NCBI GenBank assembly: GCA_025936205.1
Contig: JAICTU010000272.1
Coordinates: 1 to 12,282 of the forward strand
Direction: 5' to 3'
DNA length: 12,282 nucleotides
From: Polyangiaceae bacterium
GTDB lineage: Bacteria; Myxococcota; Polyangia; Polyangiales; Polyangiaceae
Both the position numbers and the translations under genes were made by a program. The notes beneath the pieces were generated by a model. It was not told the DNA's origin, made no database searches, and was given only the letters and a program-made list of their open reading frames with translations. Below are positions 1 to 8,082 of the stretch, one piece after another; position 1 is the first letter of the stretch, and each line of letters opens with the position of its first letter.

Positions 1-2079
1 CAGGCCGAGTGCCAGCAGCGAGCTTGCATCGAGCGGGGTCACCTGAGCGCGGTTGGCTTCGAACACCCGGTTGCCGAGCTGACCACTGAACTGCTCCGGA
101 GTGTAGAAGGTGCGACTGACAGTCCATTTGGGGCCGGAGTGGCAGTTGTTGCACCCCCCCTGTTCGAACACAGAGCGACCGCGGTCGGCGGCTGCAGGAT
201 CGCCGGCGTAGGCAGTGGCGCTGCGGATCGTCTGGATGTAGTCGTCGACCTGGTCCCAGTCGGGGCAGGCGTCCGCGTCGCTGCAGACCTGACGGTTGCG
301 GCTCAGGAATTTCATCGAGCCATTCAGGTTCTGGTGGTTCTCCGTGGTGACGCCGTCTTCCATCACCACCGCGGCGAAGGCCGTCGCGGCGCCCGGCGAG
401 ACGATCGGGCCGGCAGCGTTGCGGATGGCGCCCGTGCCTCCGGACACGTCCCGCGTGTTGTTCTCGAAGTCGTCCGACTCGTCGAACACGGCGGTCCAGT
501 TCAGCGCCCGCATGTCCGTCGGATCGTTGGACGCGTACTGGCCGTCGAGCGCGATGGTCTGGCGTGGGCCCGTGGCAAACTGCCAGGTCACGTTGTCGGT
601 CAAGCCCATGGGGTGGCAACCCTGGCAGGAGCCCCAGCCCTCCTTCGACCAGATGCCCGTGCTGGTGTTGAAGAAGCGCTTGCCGCGCCAGATGTCGAAC
701 TCGGGAGTGCCCTTCAGCGGCTGCTCCGTGGAGACGATGCTCTTCAGCTTGCTCTGCTGCTCGAGCGAGAGCACCGAGACATCACGGCTGATCAGGTTGG
801 CCACGAAGGCCGTCGGGTATGTTGCCCCGTGCGTCGAGACCAAGCCGGTCGGATTCTGGCCCACTGGGATATTGAATACGCCGGGCGAGCCCACGGTCGC
901 CGCCCCATACTGGTCGAACGCCACTCGCAACACGATGTCGCTACCCGCGGCGGTCACGTAGCCGATGGTCGCGTCGTCGCGGTCCAGGAATTCGATGGCA
1001 TTGGGGGCGTTGAGGAAGCGACGGCCGACGGTGTCATCGCCATCGTTGTCCACCTGCGCGGCGACTCCTTGATTCAAATTGGTGGTTTGATCGCTGAGCT
1101 CTCGCTCGCCGGCCACGTCGATCACCGAAACCAACGCCTGCACGTTGTGGTTGAACTTCACGGGCCCGCGCGGCGAGGCCGCCACGCTCACCACGTAGGC
1201 GCGGGTGTAGCCGTAGGCCGTGTGCAGCGTGATGCCCAGCAGCTGGTTCGGGAAGCAACTGTCCGTCTGGTCCGCCGCCACGAAGCACTTCGCGAGCGGA
1301 GCTAGCTTGATCTCCCGCACCTGGCTCGGATCGTAGGTGTCGATCACCTGCACCACGCCTTCGCGCCCATCGTCGGTCGCCTCCGATTTCACGCCCGGCC
1401 GCGCGCGCCCGTAAAACTGTGTCACGAGCACCTTCTCATCGTCGTTGTCGGCGTCGCCATCGTTGGTGATGGTGATCGCCCACGGATTGCCGCCGACGTC
1501 GATGCTGCGTTCGACCCGCATGCTCGTCGTGTCGATCACATACACGCGCCCGTTCACCCAGTTGGTGGCCCACAACTTGGTCCCGGTCGGATTGAGCGCA
1601 AGACCGATCGGCTCGCCCCCTAGATCGAGCTCGGCATCGAGGTAGGGTGCTGGCGATTGGACCCCGACGATGCGGCTCACGGTGCCGGCCGCGCGATTCG
1701 CGACGAAGGCCCGCTGTTGATCGGGATGAAACACCACGCTCACCGGCTCGCTCGTCGCGAGACGGCCGCTGGTCGCCACGCGTGCCCGCCACGTCTCCGC
1801 GCCCGCCGTCGCGTCGAAGAACGAAACCGAGCCTTCGTCCGTGTTGACCATGGCGAGCAGCCGATCGTCCGCCGTCAAATCGATGGTCGTGGAGCGGCTG
1901 GGGCGCGGCAACACCGCAGCGCCGTACTCGGGCGCGGCGGCAGCCTCGCGGCCAGAGCTACTCTCGAGGTTGGCGGCGCTGACGCGCGTGTTCGTGCTCG
2001 CGCCCTCGGAGCCATCGCACGCGGTCAACGCCATGCTGAGCGCTGCCATGCGAAAAAGGGTTCCTTTGATCGTTCTCAT
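1..2079 (-). CDS. Di-haem cytochrome lipoprotein with YVTN-type beta-propeller (3' end outside window)
   Basis: The reading frame is open from an ATG at 2079 to the left edge (693 codons) with no stop, so the C-terminus is missing. The start follows an AGGTGA ribosome site with 6-nt spacing. Residues 1-21 form a lipoprotein signal ending in the lipobox LTAC (Cys21), so the protein is probably anchored to a membrane facing the periplasm or outside. Residues about 65-440 carry propeller-like repeats, for example ATNWVNGRVYVID near 171-183. Asp/Asn-rich stretches near 206-215 and 344-349 resemble calcium loops. Residues about 460 onward resemble di-haem cytochrome/MauG-like proteins, with haem motifs CQGCH (485-489) and CNNCH (643-647). 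Known relatives with this layout are thought to do periplasmic redox chemistry; the substrate is unknown. A heavily structured leader lies upstream. I am sure of the gene and the haem sites, and less sure of the fold assignment. Confidence 0.9.
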   Translation of the reverse strand, partial: MRTIKGTLFRMAALSMALTACDGSEGASTNTRVSAANLESSSGREAAAAPEYGAAVLPRPSRSTTIDLTADDRLLAMVNTDEGSVSFFDATAGAETWRARVATSGRLATSEPVSVVFHPDQQRAFVANRAAGTVSRIVGVQSPAPYLDAELDLGGEPIGLALNPTGTKLWATNWVNGRVYVIDTTSMRVERSIDVGGNPWAITITNDGDADNDDEKVLVTQFYGRARPGVKSEATDDGREGVVQVIDTYDPSQVREIKLAPLAKCFVAADQTDSCFPNQLLGITLHTAYGYTRAYVVSVAASPRGPVKFNHNVQALVSVIDVAGERELSDQTTNLNQGVAAQVDNDGDDTVGRRFLNAPNAIEFLDRDDATIGYVTAAGSDIVLRVAFDQYGAATVGSPGVFNIPVGQNPTGLVSTHGATYPTAFVANLISRDVSVLSLEQQSKLKSIVSTEQPLKGTPEFDIWRGKRFFNTSTGIWSKEGWGSCQGCHPMGLTDNVTWQFATGPRQTIALDGQYASNDPTDMRALNWTAVFDESDDFENNTRDVSGGTGAIRNAAGPIVSPGAATAFAAVVMEDGVTTENHQNLNGSMKFLSRNRQVCSDADACPDWDQVDDYIQTIRSATAYAGDPAAADRGRSVFEQGGCNNCHSGPKWTVSRTFYTPEQFSGQLGNRVFEANRAQVTPLDASSLLALGL

Positions 2080-2103
2080 GATGGTTCACCTGTTCGTGCG
2101 CGC

Positions 2104-2122
2104 GCGTCTCGCGTCTCGCGTC
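2104..2122. repeat. Short tandem repeat, unit GCGTCTC
   Basis: About 2.7 copies of GCGTCTC lie 25-43 bp upstream of the lipoprotein start codon, probably within its untranslated leader. A change in copy number would alter leader length by 7 nt. It may simply be low-complexity GC-rich DNA. Confidence 0.6.
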
Positions 2123-2138
2123 CCCGAACGCGCGCTGT

Positions 2139-2157
2139 GCGTCTGGGATCCAGACGC
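2139..2157. repeat. Palindrome GCGTCTGG-GAT-CCAGACGC
   Basis: Perfect 8-bp arms flank a 3-nt centre, 60-78 bp upstream of the lipoprotein start codon. The place and shape suit either a repressor operator or a hairpin in the mRNA leader. No regulator in this window is an obvious partner. Confidence 0.6.
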
Positions 2158-2168
2158 GTGTTGAAGGT

Positions 2169-2186
2169 TCGTTGCCCGCGCAACGA
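2169..2186. repeat. Hairpin TCGTTGC-CCGC-GCAACGA
   Basis: Perfect 7-bp arms flank a 4-nt loop, about 90-107 bp upstream of the lipoprotein gene and next to the palindrome at 2139-2157. It may be part of the same structured leader or promoter region. Confidence 0.5.
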
Positions 2187-2250
2187 CAGAGGCGGATGCC
2201 TCGAGCCGGAGCTGATTGGCGCAACTCCGTGCCGTCACACTTTGACGCAG

Positions 2251-2267
2251 CGACGTCGTGGACGTCG
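2251..2267. repeat. Palindrome CGACGTC-GTG-GACGTCG
   Basis: Perfect 7-bp arms flank a 3-nt centre in the same intergenic region. Its function is unknown; it could be an operator or an RNA hairpin. Confidence 0.45.
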
Positions 2268-2291
2268 CCCGCGCGGTCCCTCGAATCGCAG

Positions 2292-2311
2292 CACGGTCTT
2301 TCGAAACCGTG
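2292..2311. repeat. Inverted repeat CACGGT-N8-ACCGTG
   Basis: Six-base perfect arms flank an 8-nt centre (CTTTCGAA). It is weaker than the neighbouring repeats and could be chance in GC-rich DNA. Confidence 0.35.
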
Positions 2312-2482
2312 AATCGCTCAGGTCTCCGCGCGTTGCGTTCCCATCCGGGAGCAAGCTTCGGACCAACGCTCGCGCAAGCCCCGTCGATCGTCTGTGATGG
2401 CCTGGCAAGCGACGATAAGTCGACGATTTGCGCCCCGTCACCCGCACAGGCCAGAGCCGCCGGCGGCGCTCGATCCGCGCGT

Positions 2483-2499
2483 TCGTGGACTGTCCACGA
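2483..2499. promoter_or_regulatory. 17-bp palindrome TCGTGGAC-T-GTCCACGA, possible operator
   Basis: Perfect 8-bp arms flank a single central base. Pairing resumes at CG/CG after one T/G position, so the dyad is nearly 23 bp. The very short centre favours a protein-binding operator over an RNA hairpin. It lies about 400 bp upstream of the lipoprotein start and 135 bp downstream of the small secreted-protein gene. The partner is unknown. Confidence 0.5.
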
Positions 2500-2552
2500 G
2501 CGGGTCTGTGCTGGCTCTAATCAGATCGCGCGCGCGACGTCAACGGCGTGTG

Positions 2553-2621
2553 GGCCAGGCTGCTCGATGTCACAGCTCGGGCGGGATCGAACGCCGCGAG
2601 CGCATCGAGTGCAGCCTGGCC
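2553..2621 (-). repeat. Long two-tier stem-loop after the small secreted-protein gene
   Basis: The outer arms at 2553-2569 and 2603-2621 pair over 17 bp with a 2-nt bulge (GGCCAGGCTGC + TCGATG against CATCGA + GT + GCAGCCTGGCC). Inside, GCTCG (2575-2579) pairs with CGAGC (2597-2601), and GGCG (2580-2583) pairs with CGCC (2592-2595) around an 8-nt loop. On the minus strand it begins 12 nt after the stop of the gene at 2634-3056. It may be a 3' stabilising structure, a terminator without a U-run, or a small RNA. The pairing is clear; the role is inferred. Confidence 0.6.
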
Positions 2622-2633
2622 GAGGGCCGATCT

Positions 2634-3056
2634 TCATTCGCCCACCAGGAGCTGCAGTCGGCGGAAGACCTGCTCCGCGTTGCTGGGATCTCTCGCGATG
2701 AAGGTCACGAAGGTGGCTTCGCCCAGTGAGCCGGACTCGATGTGGACCTTACCGACGTCAGCCAGACAAGCGGGCAGGGGTGTCTGCGCGCGAGCCTCGA
2801 GCAGCTGCTGAACTCGCTCCTCCAGCTGCTGGGCGCTGAGCATTTCGGAAGGCACGAGCTCCAACTTGCCCCCGAGCAGAGGTGGAAGGCCTGTTCTGCC
2901 ATTGGGCAGCTTGCCGTAATACGGCTTCACCGAGATGACGCGACTGTCCTCGAGGAAGCACTGCGCTGCGTCCGATGGTGCCTCCGCGAGTGCTACAATG
3001 GGCACGGCGAGCGCCGTGGCGATGACCAGGGCGGATGCGAGTTGGCGAGTGGACAT
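2634..3056 (-). CDS. Small secreted protein of unknown function (140 aa)
   Basis: The start is well fixed by a near-perfect ribosome site, AAGGAGGT (3062-3069), ending 5 nt before the ATG, which suggests efficient translation. Residues 1-24 are a Sec signal peptide (hydrophobic core ASALVIATALAVPIVALA, probable cleavage after Ala24), leaving a mature protein of about 116 residues. It has two cysteines, Cys33 and Cys97, which could form a disulfide, and a Leu/Gln/Glu-rich helix around residues 73-91 (QQLEERVQQLLEAR). There is no lipobox, transmembrane segment or catalytic motif that I recognise. It is transcribed away from the dehydrogenase gene and toward the cytochrome lipoprotein gene, separated from the latter by the structured intergenic DNA. 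I cannot assign a family; a periplasmic binding or accessory protein is possible. Confidence 0.8.
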   Translation of the reverse strand: MSTRQLASALVIATALAVPIVALAEAPSDAAQCFLEDSRVISVKPYYGKLPNGRTGLPPLLGGKLELVPSEMLSAQQLEERVQQLLEARAQTPLPACLADVGKVHIESGSLGEATFVTFIARDPSNAEQVFRRLQLLVGE

Positions 3057-3226
3057 GTGATACCTCCTTCAGAGCCCGACAAACGTCAGGCTTGCGCGTC
3101 GCTGGCTCATCAGCTTCGCGCGCGAGCGTTTCGCACAGGATGGCGCCGCCGTAGCGCGCCAGCGAGTGCTCCTGCGAGCAGCCCAGCGCGCGTCTGACTG
3201 GTGACACCTTTAGCTTGGGAGGCCAG

Positions 3227-3243
3227 GCTCTCGGCGCGAGAGC
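3227..3243. repeat. Hairpin GCTCTCG-GCG-CGAGAGC between divergent genes
   Basis: Perfect 7-bp arms flank a 3-nt centre in the 249-bp gap (3057-3305) between the divergent small secreted-protein and dehydrogenase genes, 63-79 bp upstream of the chosen dehydrogenase start. The location fits an operator or leader hairpin. Nothing else is recognisable in the gap except the ribosome sites. Confidence 0.4.
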
Positions 3244-3305
3244 AGTGGGCAACCAGCAGGCACGAAAGCAGAACCTCCGCCGGGCAAGGTGGTACGGTCC
3301 CACCC

Positions 3306-4292
3306 ATGACCGCACCGAGCACCCTCATGAGAGCCATCGTTCAAGACCGCTACGGAGCTGCAGACGTACTGCAGCTCCGGGAGATCGAGCGACCCCGACC
3401 TCGTGCGGAGGAGGTGCTCGTCCGGGTTCAGGCGGCCGGCGTCGACTTTGGCGTGTGGCACCTGATGGCCGGCGTACCCTATGCCGTGCGCCTGGCGATG
3501 GGCCTTCGCCGACCCAGGAACCCCGTACGGGGGATGGAGCTGGCGGGCGTCGTCGAGGAGGTGGGCGCCAAGGTTCGCGAGTTCAAACCGGGCGACGAAG
3601 TCTTCGGCGCAGGGGAGGGCTCGTTCGCCGAGTACGCACGCGCGGCGCCCTCGCGGCTCGTCGCCAAGCCGTCCAACCTCAGCTTCGAGCAGGCGGCCGC
3701 CGTTCCCGTGTCCGCGACCACTGCCCTGGTGGGCGCCCGCGCGGCGGACCTCGGCACTGGCAAGACCGTGCTGATCACGGGCGCGGGCGGCGGTGTCGGC
3801 TCCTATGCCGTCCAGATCGCGCGCGCCCTGGGTGCCGAAGTGACGGCCGTGTGCAGCACCGCGAAGCAGCCCTTCGTGCGCGACCTCGGCGCTGCCCACG
3901 TCATCGACTACACGCGCGAAGACTTCACCGCCACGGGCCGCCAGTACGACGCCATCATCGACCTGGCGGGCCACCGGCGCGTCTCTGCCCTCCGGCGAGC
4001 GCTCAAACAGACGGGCACGCTCGTGATCCTCGGCGGGGAGGGCGGTGGCCAGTGGCTCGGCATGGGTCGACAGGTGTGGTCGCTGATCGTGGGCATGGCG
4101 GTCCAGCAAAAGTTCAAGTCCCCGCTCGGCCTCGTGAACCAGAAGGACCTCCTCGTCCTCAAACAGATGCTCGAGTCCGGGCAACTGCGATCGACCCTCG
4201 AGCGCCGCTATCCGTTGAGCGAGGTGCCGGCGGCCGTGCAGGCCCTCGCGGAAGGACACTCTCGCGGCAAGAGTGTGATCGAGATCCGTTGA
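3306..4292 (+). CDS. NAD(P)-dependent MDR-family dehydrogenase / quinone-oxidoreductase type
   Basis: This is a 328-residue medium-chain dehydrogenase/reductase. The N-terminal GroES-like catalytic domain (about residues 8-125) has the family pattern GVDFGVWHLMAG and RGMELAGVVEEVG. A Rossmann fold follows, with the nucleotide loop GAGGGVG at 159-165 and the continuation AVQIARALGAEV. The cysteine cluster that binds structural zinc is absent, and no catalytic-zinc Cys/His set is apparent, so it belongs with zinc-independent quinone oxidoreductases and enoyl reductases. The substrate cannot be read from the sequence. ATG 3306 is chosen with AAGGTGG about 13 nt upstream. ATG 3327 (protein starting MRAIVQDRYG) is the more typical family start and is equally possible. 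The frame is open back to a GTG at 3201, which would add an unlikely leader. The next gene begins 41 bp later, so co-transcription is plausible. Confidence 0.88.
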   Translation: MTAPSTLMRAIVQDRYGAADVLQLREIERPRPRAEEVLVRVQAAGVDFGVWHLMAGVPYAVRLAMGLRRPRNPVRGMELAGVVEEVGAKVREFKPGDEVFGAGEGSFAEYARAAPSRLVAKPSNLSFEQAAAVPVSATTALVGARAADLGTGKTVLITGAGGGVGSYAVQIARALGAEVTAVCSTAKQPFVRDLGAAHVIDYTREDFTATGRQYDAIIDLAGHRRVSALRRALKQTGTLVILGGEGGGQWLGMGRQVWSLIVGMAVQQKFKSPLGLVNQKDLLVLKQMLESGQLRSTLERRYPLSEVPAAVQALAEGHSRGKSVIEIR

Positions 4293-4333
4293 GTGACGCT
4301 ACGGGCGAGTGAGCACTGCATTATACAGATCTC

Positions 4334-5188
4334 ATGCAGCGCTACATGATCCTCCATCGGACCTACTACAATTACTCCGGCAACGTTCAACTCGGAGCGC
4401 ACGCGTTGCTGCTACGCCCGAGAGAGGGACCAGAGCTCCGCATCGAATCGTCAACTTTGGACATCACGCCCCCGGCGACTGTTCGCTGGCATCGTGATGT
4501 GGAGGACAACGCAGTCGCCGTCGCTACGTTCGACTCGCCAACCAATCAGCTTGCGATCATCAGCAAGGTGATTGTCCAGCGGGATGGCCTCGCTTCCCTC
4601 GACCCCGTTGCCGGCGATTCGATCGAGTATCCTTTCGCCTATGGGGCCGGCGATCGAGCAGCGCTAGCGCCCTATATGGACGCCCCTGCCGCGGCGGGTG
4701 AGCGCAGCCGGCTCTCGGCATGGGTCGACTCGCTCTGGCGGCCCGGCGAAAGAATCCGTACGTGCGCGCTGCTGCGCCGCGTGGTCGCCCAAATTCATGA
4801 TGACTTGTCTTACGAGCGACGCGAAGAACCGGGCGTGCAGACCACGGACGTCACGTTGAGTCGGCGCCTGGGATCTTGCCGCGACTCGGCGTTTCTGTTC
4901 ATGGAAGCCGTACGCTGCCTGGGTTTCGCTTCACGCTTCGTCAGCGGCTATTTGGACGTTCCCGCGTCGTCTCTGAACTTCGGGGCCACCCATGCTTGGG
5001 CCGAAGTCTACATCCCGGATGCCGGTTGGCGCGGGTTTGACCCCAGCAATGGGGCTCTGGCTGGCCCCGGCCACATCGCCGTAGCTGTCGCGCGGTCTCC
5101 CGAGTTGATCCCACCGGTTGCCGGTACGTTCATGGGGCCTGCAGGCGCAAGGCTCGATGTCGGCGTCTGGGTCAATCTGCTGACCTGA
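4334..5188 (+). CDS. Transglutaminase-like cysteine protease-fold protein
   Basis: This 284-residue protein has the bacterial transglutaminase N-terminal region (about 1-85, HRTYYNYSGNVQLGAHALLLRPR) followed by the transglutaminase core (about 140-245). The catalytic triad is visible: Cys182 in LGSCRDSAF, His220 in THAWAEVYIP and Asp236 in GFDPSNG. The family includes cytoplasmic proteins with peptidase or transglutaminase chemistry, often of unknown substrate. There is no signal peptide. ATG 4334 is used; ATG 4346, four codons in, would also leave the conserved HRTYYNY start intact, and neither has a strong ribosome site. It follows the dehydrogenase by 41 bp on the same strand and may share its transcript. 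No circularly permuted ATP-grasp or alpha-E partner, often seen beside this family, is in the window. Confidence 0.9.
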   Translation: MQRYMILHRTYYNYSGNVQLGAHALLLRPREGPELRIESSTLDITPPATVRWHRDVEDNAVAVATFDSPTNQLAIISKVIVQRDGLASLDPVAGDSIEYPFAYGAGDRAALAPYMDAPAAAGERSRLSAWVDSLWRPGERIRTCALLRRVVAQIHDDLSYERREEPGVQTTDVTLSRRLGSCRDSAFLFMEAVRCLGFASRFVSGYLDVPASSLNFGATHAWAEVYIPDAGWRGFDPSNGALAGPGHIAVAVARSPELIPPVAGTFMGPAGARLDVGVWVNLLT

Positions 5189-5214
5189 CGCTGCGCCGGT
5201 TCCTGGCACTGTGC

Positions 5215-5238
5215 GCCCGTCGCGCGGACTGCGCGGGC
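5215..5238 (+). terminator. GC-rich hairpin after the transglutaminase-like gene, weak terminator candidate
   Basis: GCCCG + CGC (with a 3-nt bulge) pairs with GCGCGGGC around the loop GGACT, 27-50 nt past the stop codon. There is no downstream T-run, so this is at best a weak or Rho-assisted terminator separating the gene from the groEL promoter region. Confidence 0.3.
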
Positions 5239-5286
5239 AGGCCGAGTTGCATACCCGAAGCGCAAACCCGGCGCGCCCGGACTGAA

Positions 5287-5316
5287 TCGAATTGAAGTCC
5301 AGGTCATTCAAATTGA
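5287..5316 (+). promoter_or_regulatory. Putative enhancer (UAS) for the sigma54 activator, upstream of groEL
   Basis: The dyad has left half TCGAATTGAA (5287-5296), a 10-bp spacer and right half TTCAAATTGA (5307-5316). The symmetry extends one or two bases outward. It starts 95 bp upstream of the -24/-12 element at 5382, in the usual range for an activator that contacts sigma54 by looping. The same dyad, spacing and distance recur upstream of the hibernation-factor gene (9013-9042). The half-sites are 20 bp apart centre to centre, about two helical turns. The sequence and geometry are seen directly; binding by the activator encoded at 10128-11831 is inferred. Confidence 0.65.
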
Positions 5317-5381
5317 TTGGATCGGCAACTCCCTCGCCATCATTCCCCGACGAAAATGGCGAATTCTTGAGCGTTGATCCC

Positions 5382-5397
5382 TGGCCCGAAAGCTGCA
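5382..5397 (+). promoter_or_regulatory. Sigma54-type promoter of groEL
   Basis: TGGCCCGAAAGCTGCA matches the sigma54 consensus TGGCACG-N4-TTGCW at 11 of the 12 fixed positions outside the spacer except the A-to-C and T-to-C changes, and keeps the essential GG and GC exactly 10 bp apart. Transcription would begin near 5408, giving a groEL leader of about 38 nt. No CIRCE inverted repeat (HrcA site) was found in this gap. Confidence 0.65.
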
Positions 5398-5445
5398 TGT
5401 CGCGCGCTCTCGAGCGCCAAGACCGCGCCAGAAAGACCCGTGTAG

Positions 5446-7065
<1,620 letters not shown>

Positions 7066-7073
7066 GAGCGACA

Positions 7074-7105
7074 GTCAGGGACCCGGACTGGGCCCTGCTC
7101 CTGAC
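7074..7105 (+). repeat. Intercistronic hairpin between groEL and the RIO kinase gene
   Basis: GTCAGG (7074-7079) pairs with CCTGAC (7100-7105). A competing inner pairing is CAGGG (7076-7080) with CCCTG (7093-7097). It fills most of the 55-bp gap between groEL and the kinase gene. Such structures can protect the upstream message or reduce downstream expression. There is no T-run, so full termination is not expected. Confidence 0.45.
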
Positions 7106-7120
7106 GCCTGCCGAAATACC

Positions 7121-8041
7121 ATGGCCAGAAAGCATGCCAGCCGCGCGCCCCGAGGATGGGCAGAGTCGAATGTCCCGCCGGGATGTTCGGCAGCCCCGTG
7201 CGAGGACAGCGCTGCCCAGCTCGCACCAGAATTCGCCGCCGCAATCCAGTTCAGCAAGTACGAGCGGAACTGGATCCGAAAACACCTCGGCACGTTCTAC
7301 CAGAAGGAGCTGATTGTTGACGTGGCGCGTCGCATCAGAGCGGGCAAAGAGGCGACGGTGTACGCCTGCATCGGGCACGCAAGCACCGGCCGCTCCGTGA
7401 TCGCGGCCAAGCTGTATCGCGAAAGGTCACTGCGCGGCTCGAGGAATGCGGGAGAGTATCAAGAGGGCCGGTCCATGCTGGACGAGGACGGGAACGCAGC
7501 AGGCTTCCGCTCGCGGAGCGGCGAGCGGCGGAGGACGCGAAAGCTGAAGACGGGGCCCGCTGCCTCCCAAACTTCTTGGCTCATGCATGAGTTCGAGTTG
7601 CTGCAGCAGTTGCACGCCCGAGGCGGCGACGTGCCCGGACCGCTCGCGCACGCGGAACACGCTTTGCTCATGGAGTTCATCGGTGAGGGAACCAATGCTG
7701 CGCCGACTCTGAACGAGGTTGAGCTCGAAGCGGGTGAAGCGAGGCAGTTGTTCGAGCGCGTGATCTTCAATGTCGACCTCTTGCTTCAGCTCGGTTGGGT
7801 CCACGGGGACCTCTCCGGGTACAATATTCTCTATGACCGCGGACGTGTGGTGCTGATCGACTTTCCTCAGGTCGTGGATCGTCGGAACAACCCCAGAGCG
7901 CGGGCGCTCTTCGAGCGTGATGTCCAGCGTGTCGCCCAGTGCTTTGCCCGTGATGACTGGCGCATCGATCACGAGCGCTTGGCACACCAGCTGTGGTCGA
8001 AATATCTCTCTGGTCCCGAGCCGCCGCCTGAGGTCTCGTGA
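7121..8041 (+). CDS. RIO-family atypical serine kinase / ATPase
   Basis: This 306-residue protein has the RIO1-like kinase core. The nucleotide loop is GKEATVY (75-81), a flexible analogue of the P-loop, and the ATP-contacting lysine is Lys97 in AAKLYRER. The catalytic motif HGDLSGYN (228-235) has Asp230 as catalytic base, and the metal-binding IDFPQ has Asp247. Residues 1-40 are a divergent, basic N-terminal tail. RIO enzymes act in ribosome maturation in archaea and eukaryotes. Bacterial members are poorly characterised, and ATPase activity or autophosphorylation is as likely as phosphorylation of a client. ATG 7121 is used although no clear ribosome site precedes it. Close spacing after groEL on the same strand implies shared control from the sigma54-type promoter, linking the kinase to chaperonin and ribosome-hibernation functions. 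It converges on the isomerase gene, 41 bp away. Confidence 0.92.
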   Translation: MARKHASRAPRGWAESNVPPGCSAAPCEDSAAQLAPEFAAAIQFSKYERNWIRKHLGTFYQKELIVDVARRIRAGKEATVYACIGHASTGRSVIAAKLYRERSLRGSRNAGEYQEGRSMLDEDGNAAGFRSRSGERRRTRKLKTGPAASQTSWLMHEFELLQQLHARGGDVPGPLAHAEHALLMEFIGEGTNAAPTLNEVELEAGEARQLFERVIFNVDLLLQLGWVHGDLSGYNILYDRGRVVLIDFPQVVDRRNNPRARALFERDVQRVAQCFARDDWRIDHERLAHQLWSKYLSGPEPPPEVS

Positions 8042-8082
8042 TGCGAGAGGGCGTCGGCTAGCGTGCCAGCGCTCCGGGCCGT

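Larger units (their letters stand above)
2080..2633. other. 554-bp intergenic region with several inverted repeats
   Basis: No reading frame here looks protein-like on either strand; the open frames are arginine-rich and lack credible starts. The region lies between two minus-strand genes, so it should hold the 3' end of the small secreted-protein gene and the promoter and leader of the cytochrome lipoprotein gene. It contains at least six inverted repeats, listed separately, plus a 7-bp tandem repeat. I could not pick a sigma70 promoter with confidence. Confidence 0.7.

Noticed and set aside
139..1305. 388-codon plus-strand frame at the left side
   Set aside because: It is antisense to the lipoprotein gene, whose haem motifs, lipobox and ribosome site identify the true strand.
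2575..2601. tRNA T-arm-like sequence (TTCGATCC on the minus strand)
   Set aside because: The flanking stem does not pair as a 5-bp T-stem and there is no anticodon or D-arm; it is the loop of the larger stem-loop.
3210..4259. 349-codon minus-strand frame opposite the dehydrogenase gene
   Set aside because: The plus-strand frame carries clear MDR motifs. The antisense frame has none and mirrors its codon pattern.
5206..5222. TGGCACTGTGCGCCCG as a second sigma54-type site before groEL
   Set aside because: The TGGCAC half is good, but the GC expected 10 bp after GG is not in place, and it lies upstream of the enhancer dyad.
5189..5445. CIRCE element or classic heat-shock promoter for groEL
   Set aside because: No TTAGCACTC-N9-GAGTGCTAA-like repeat is present in the gap.
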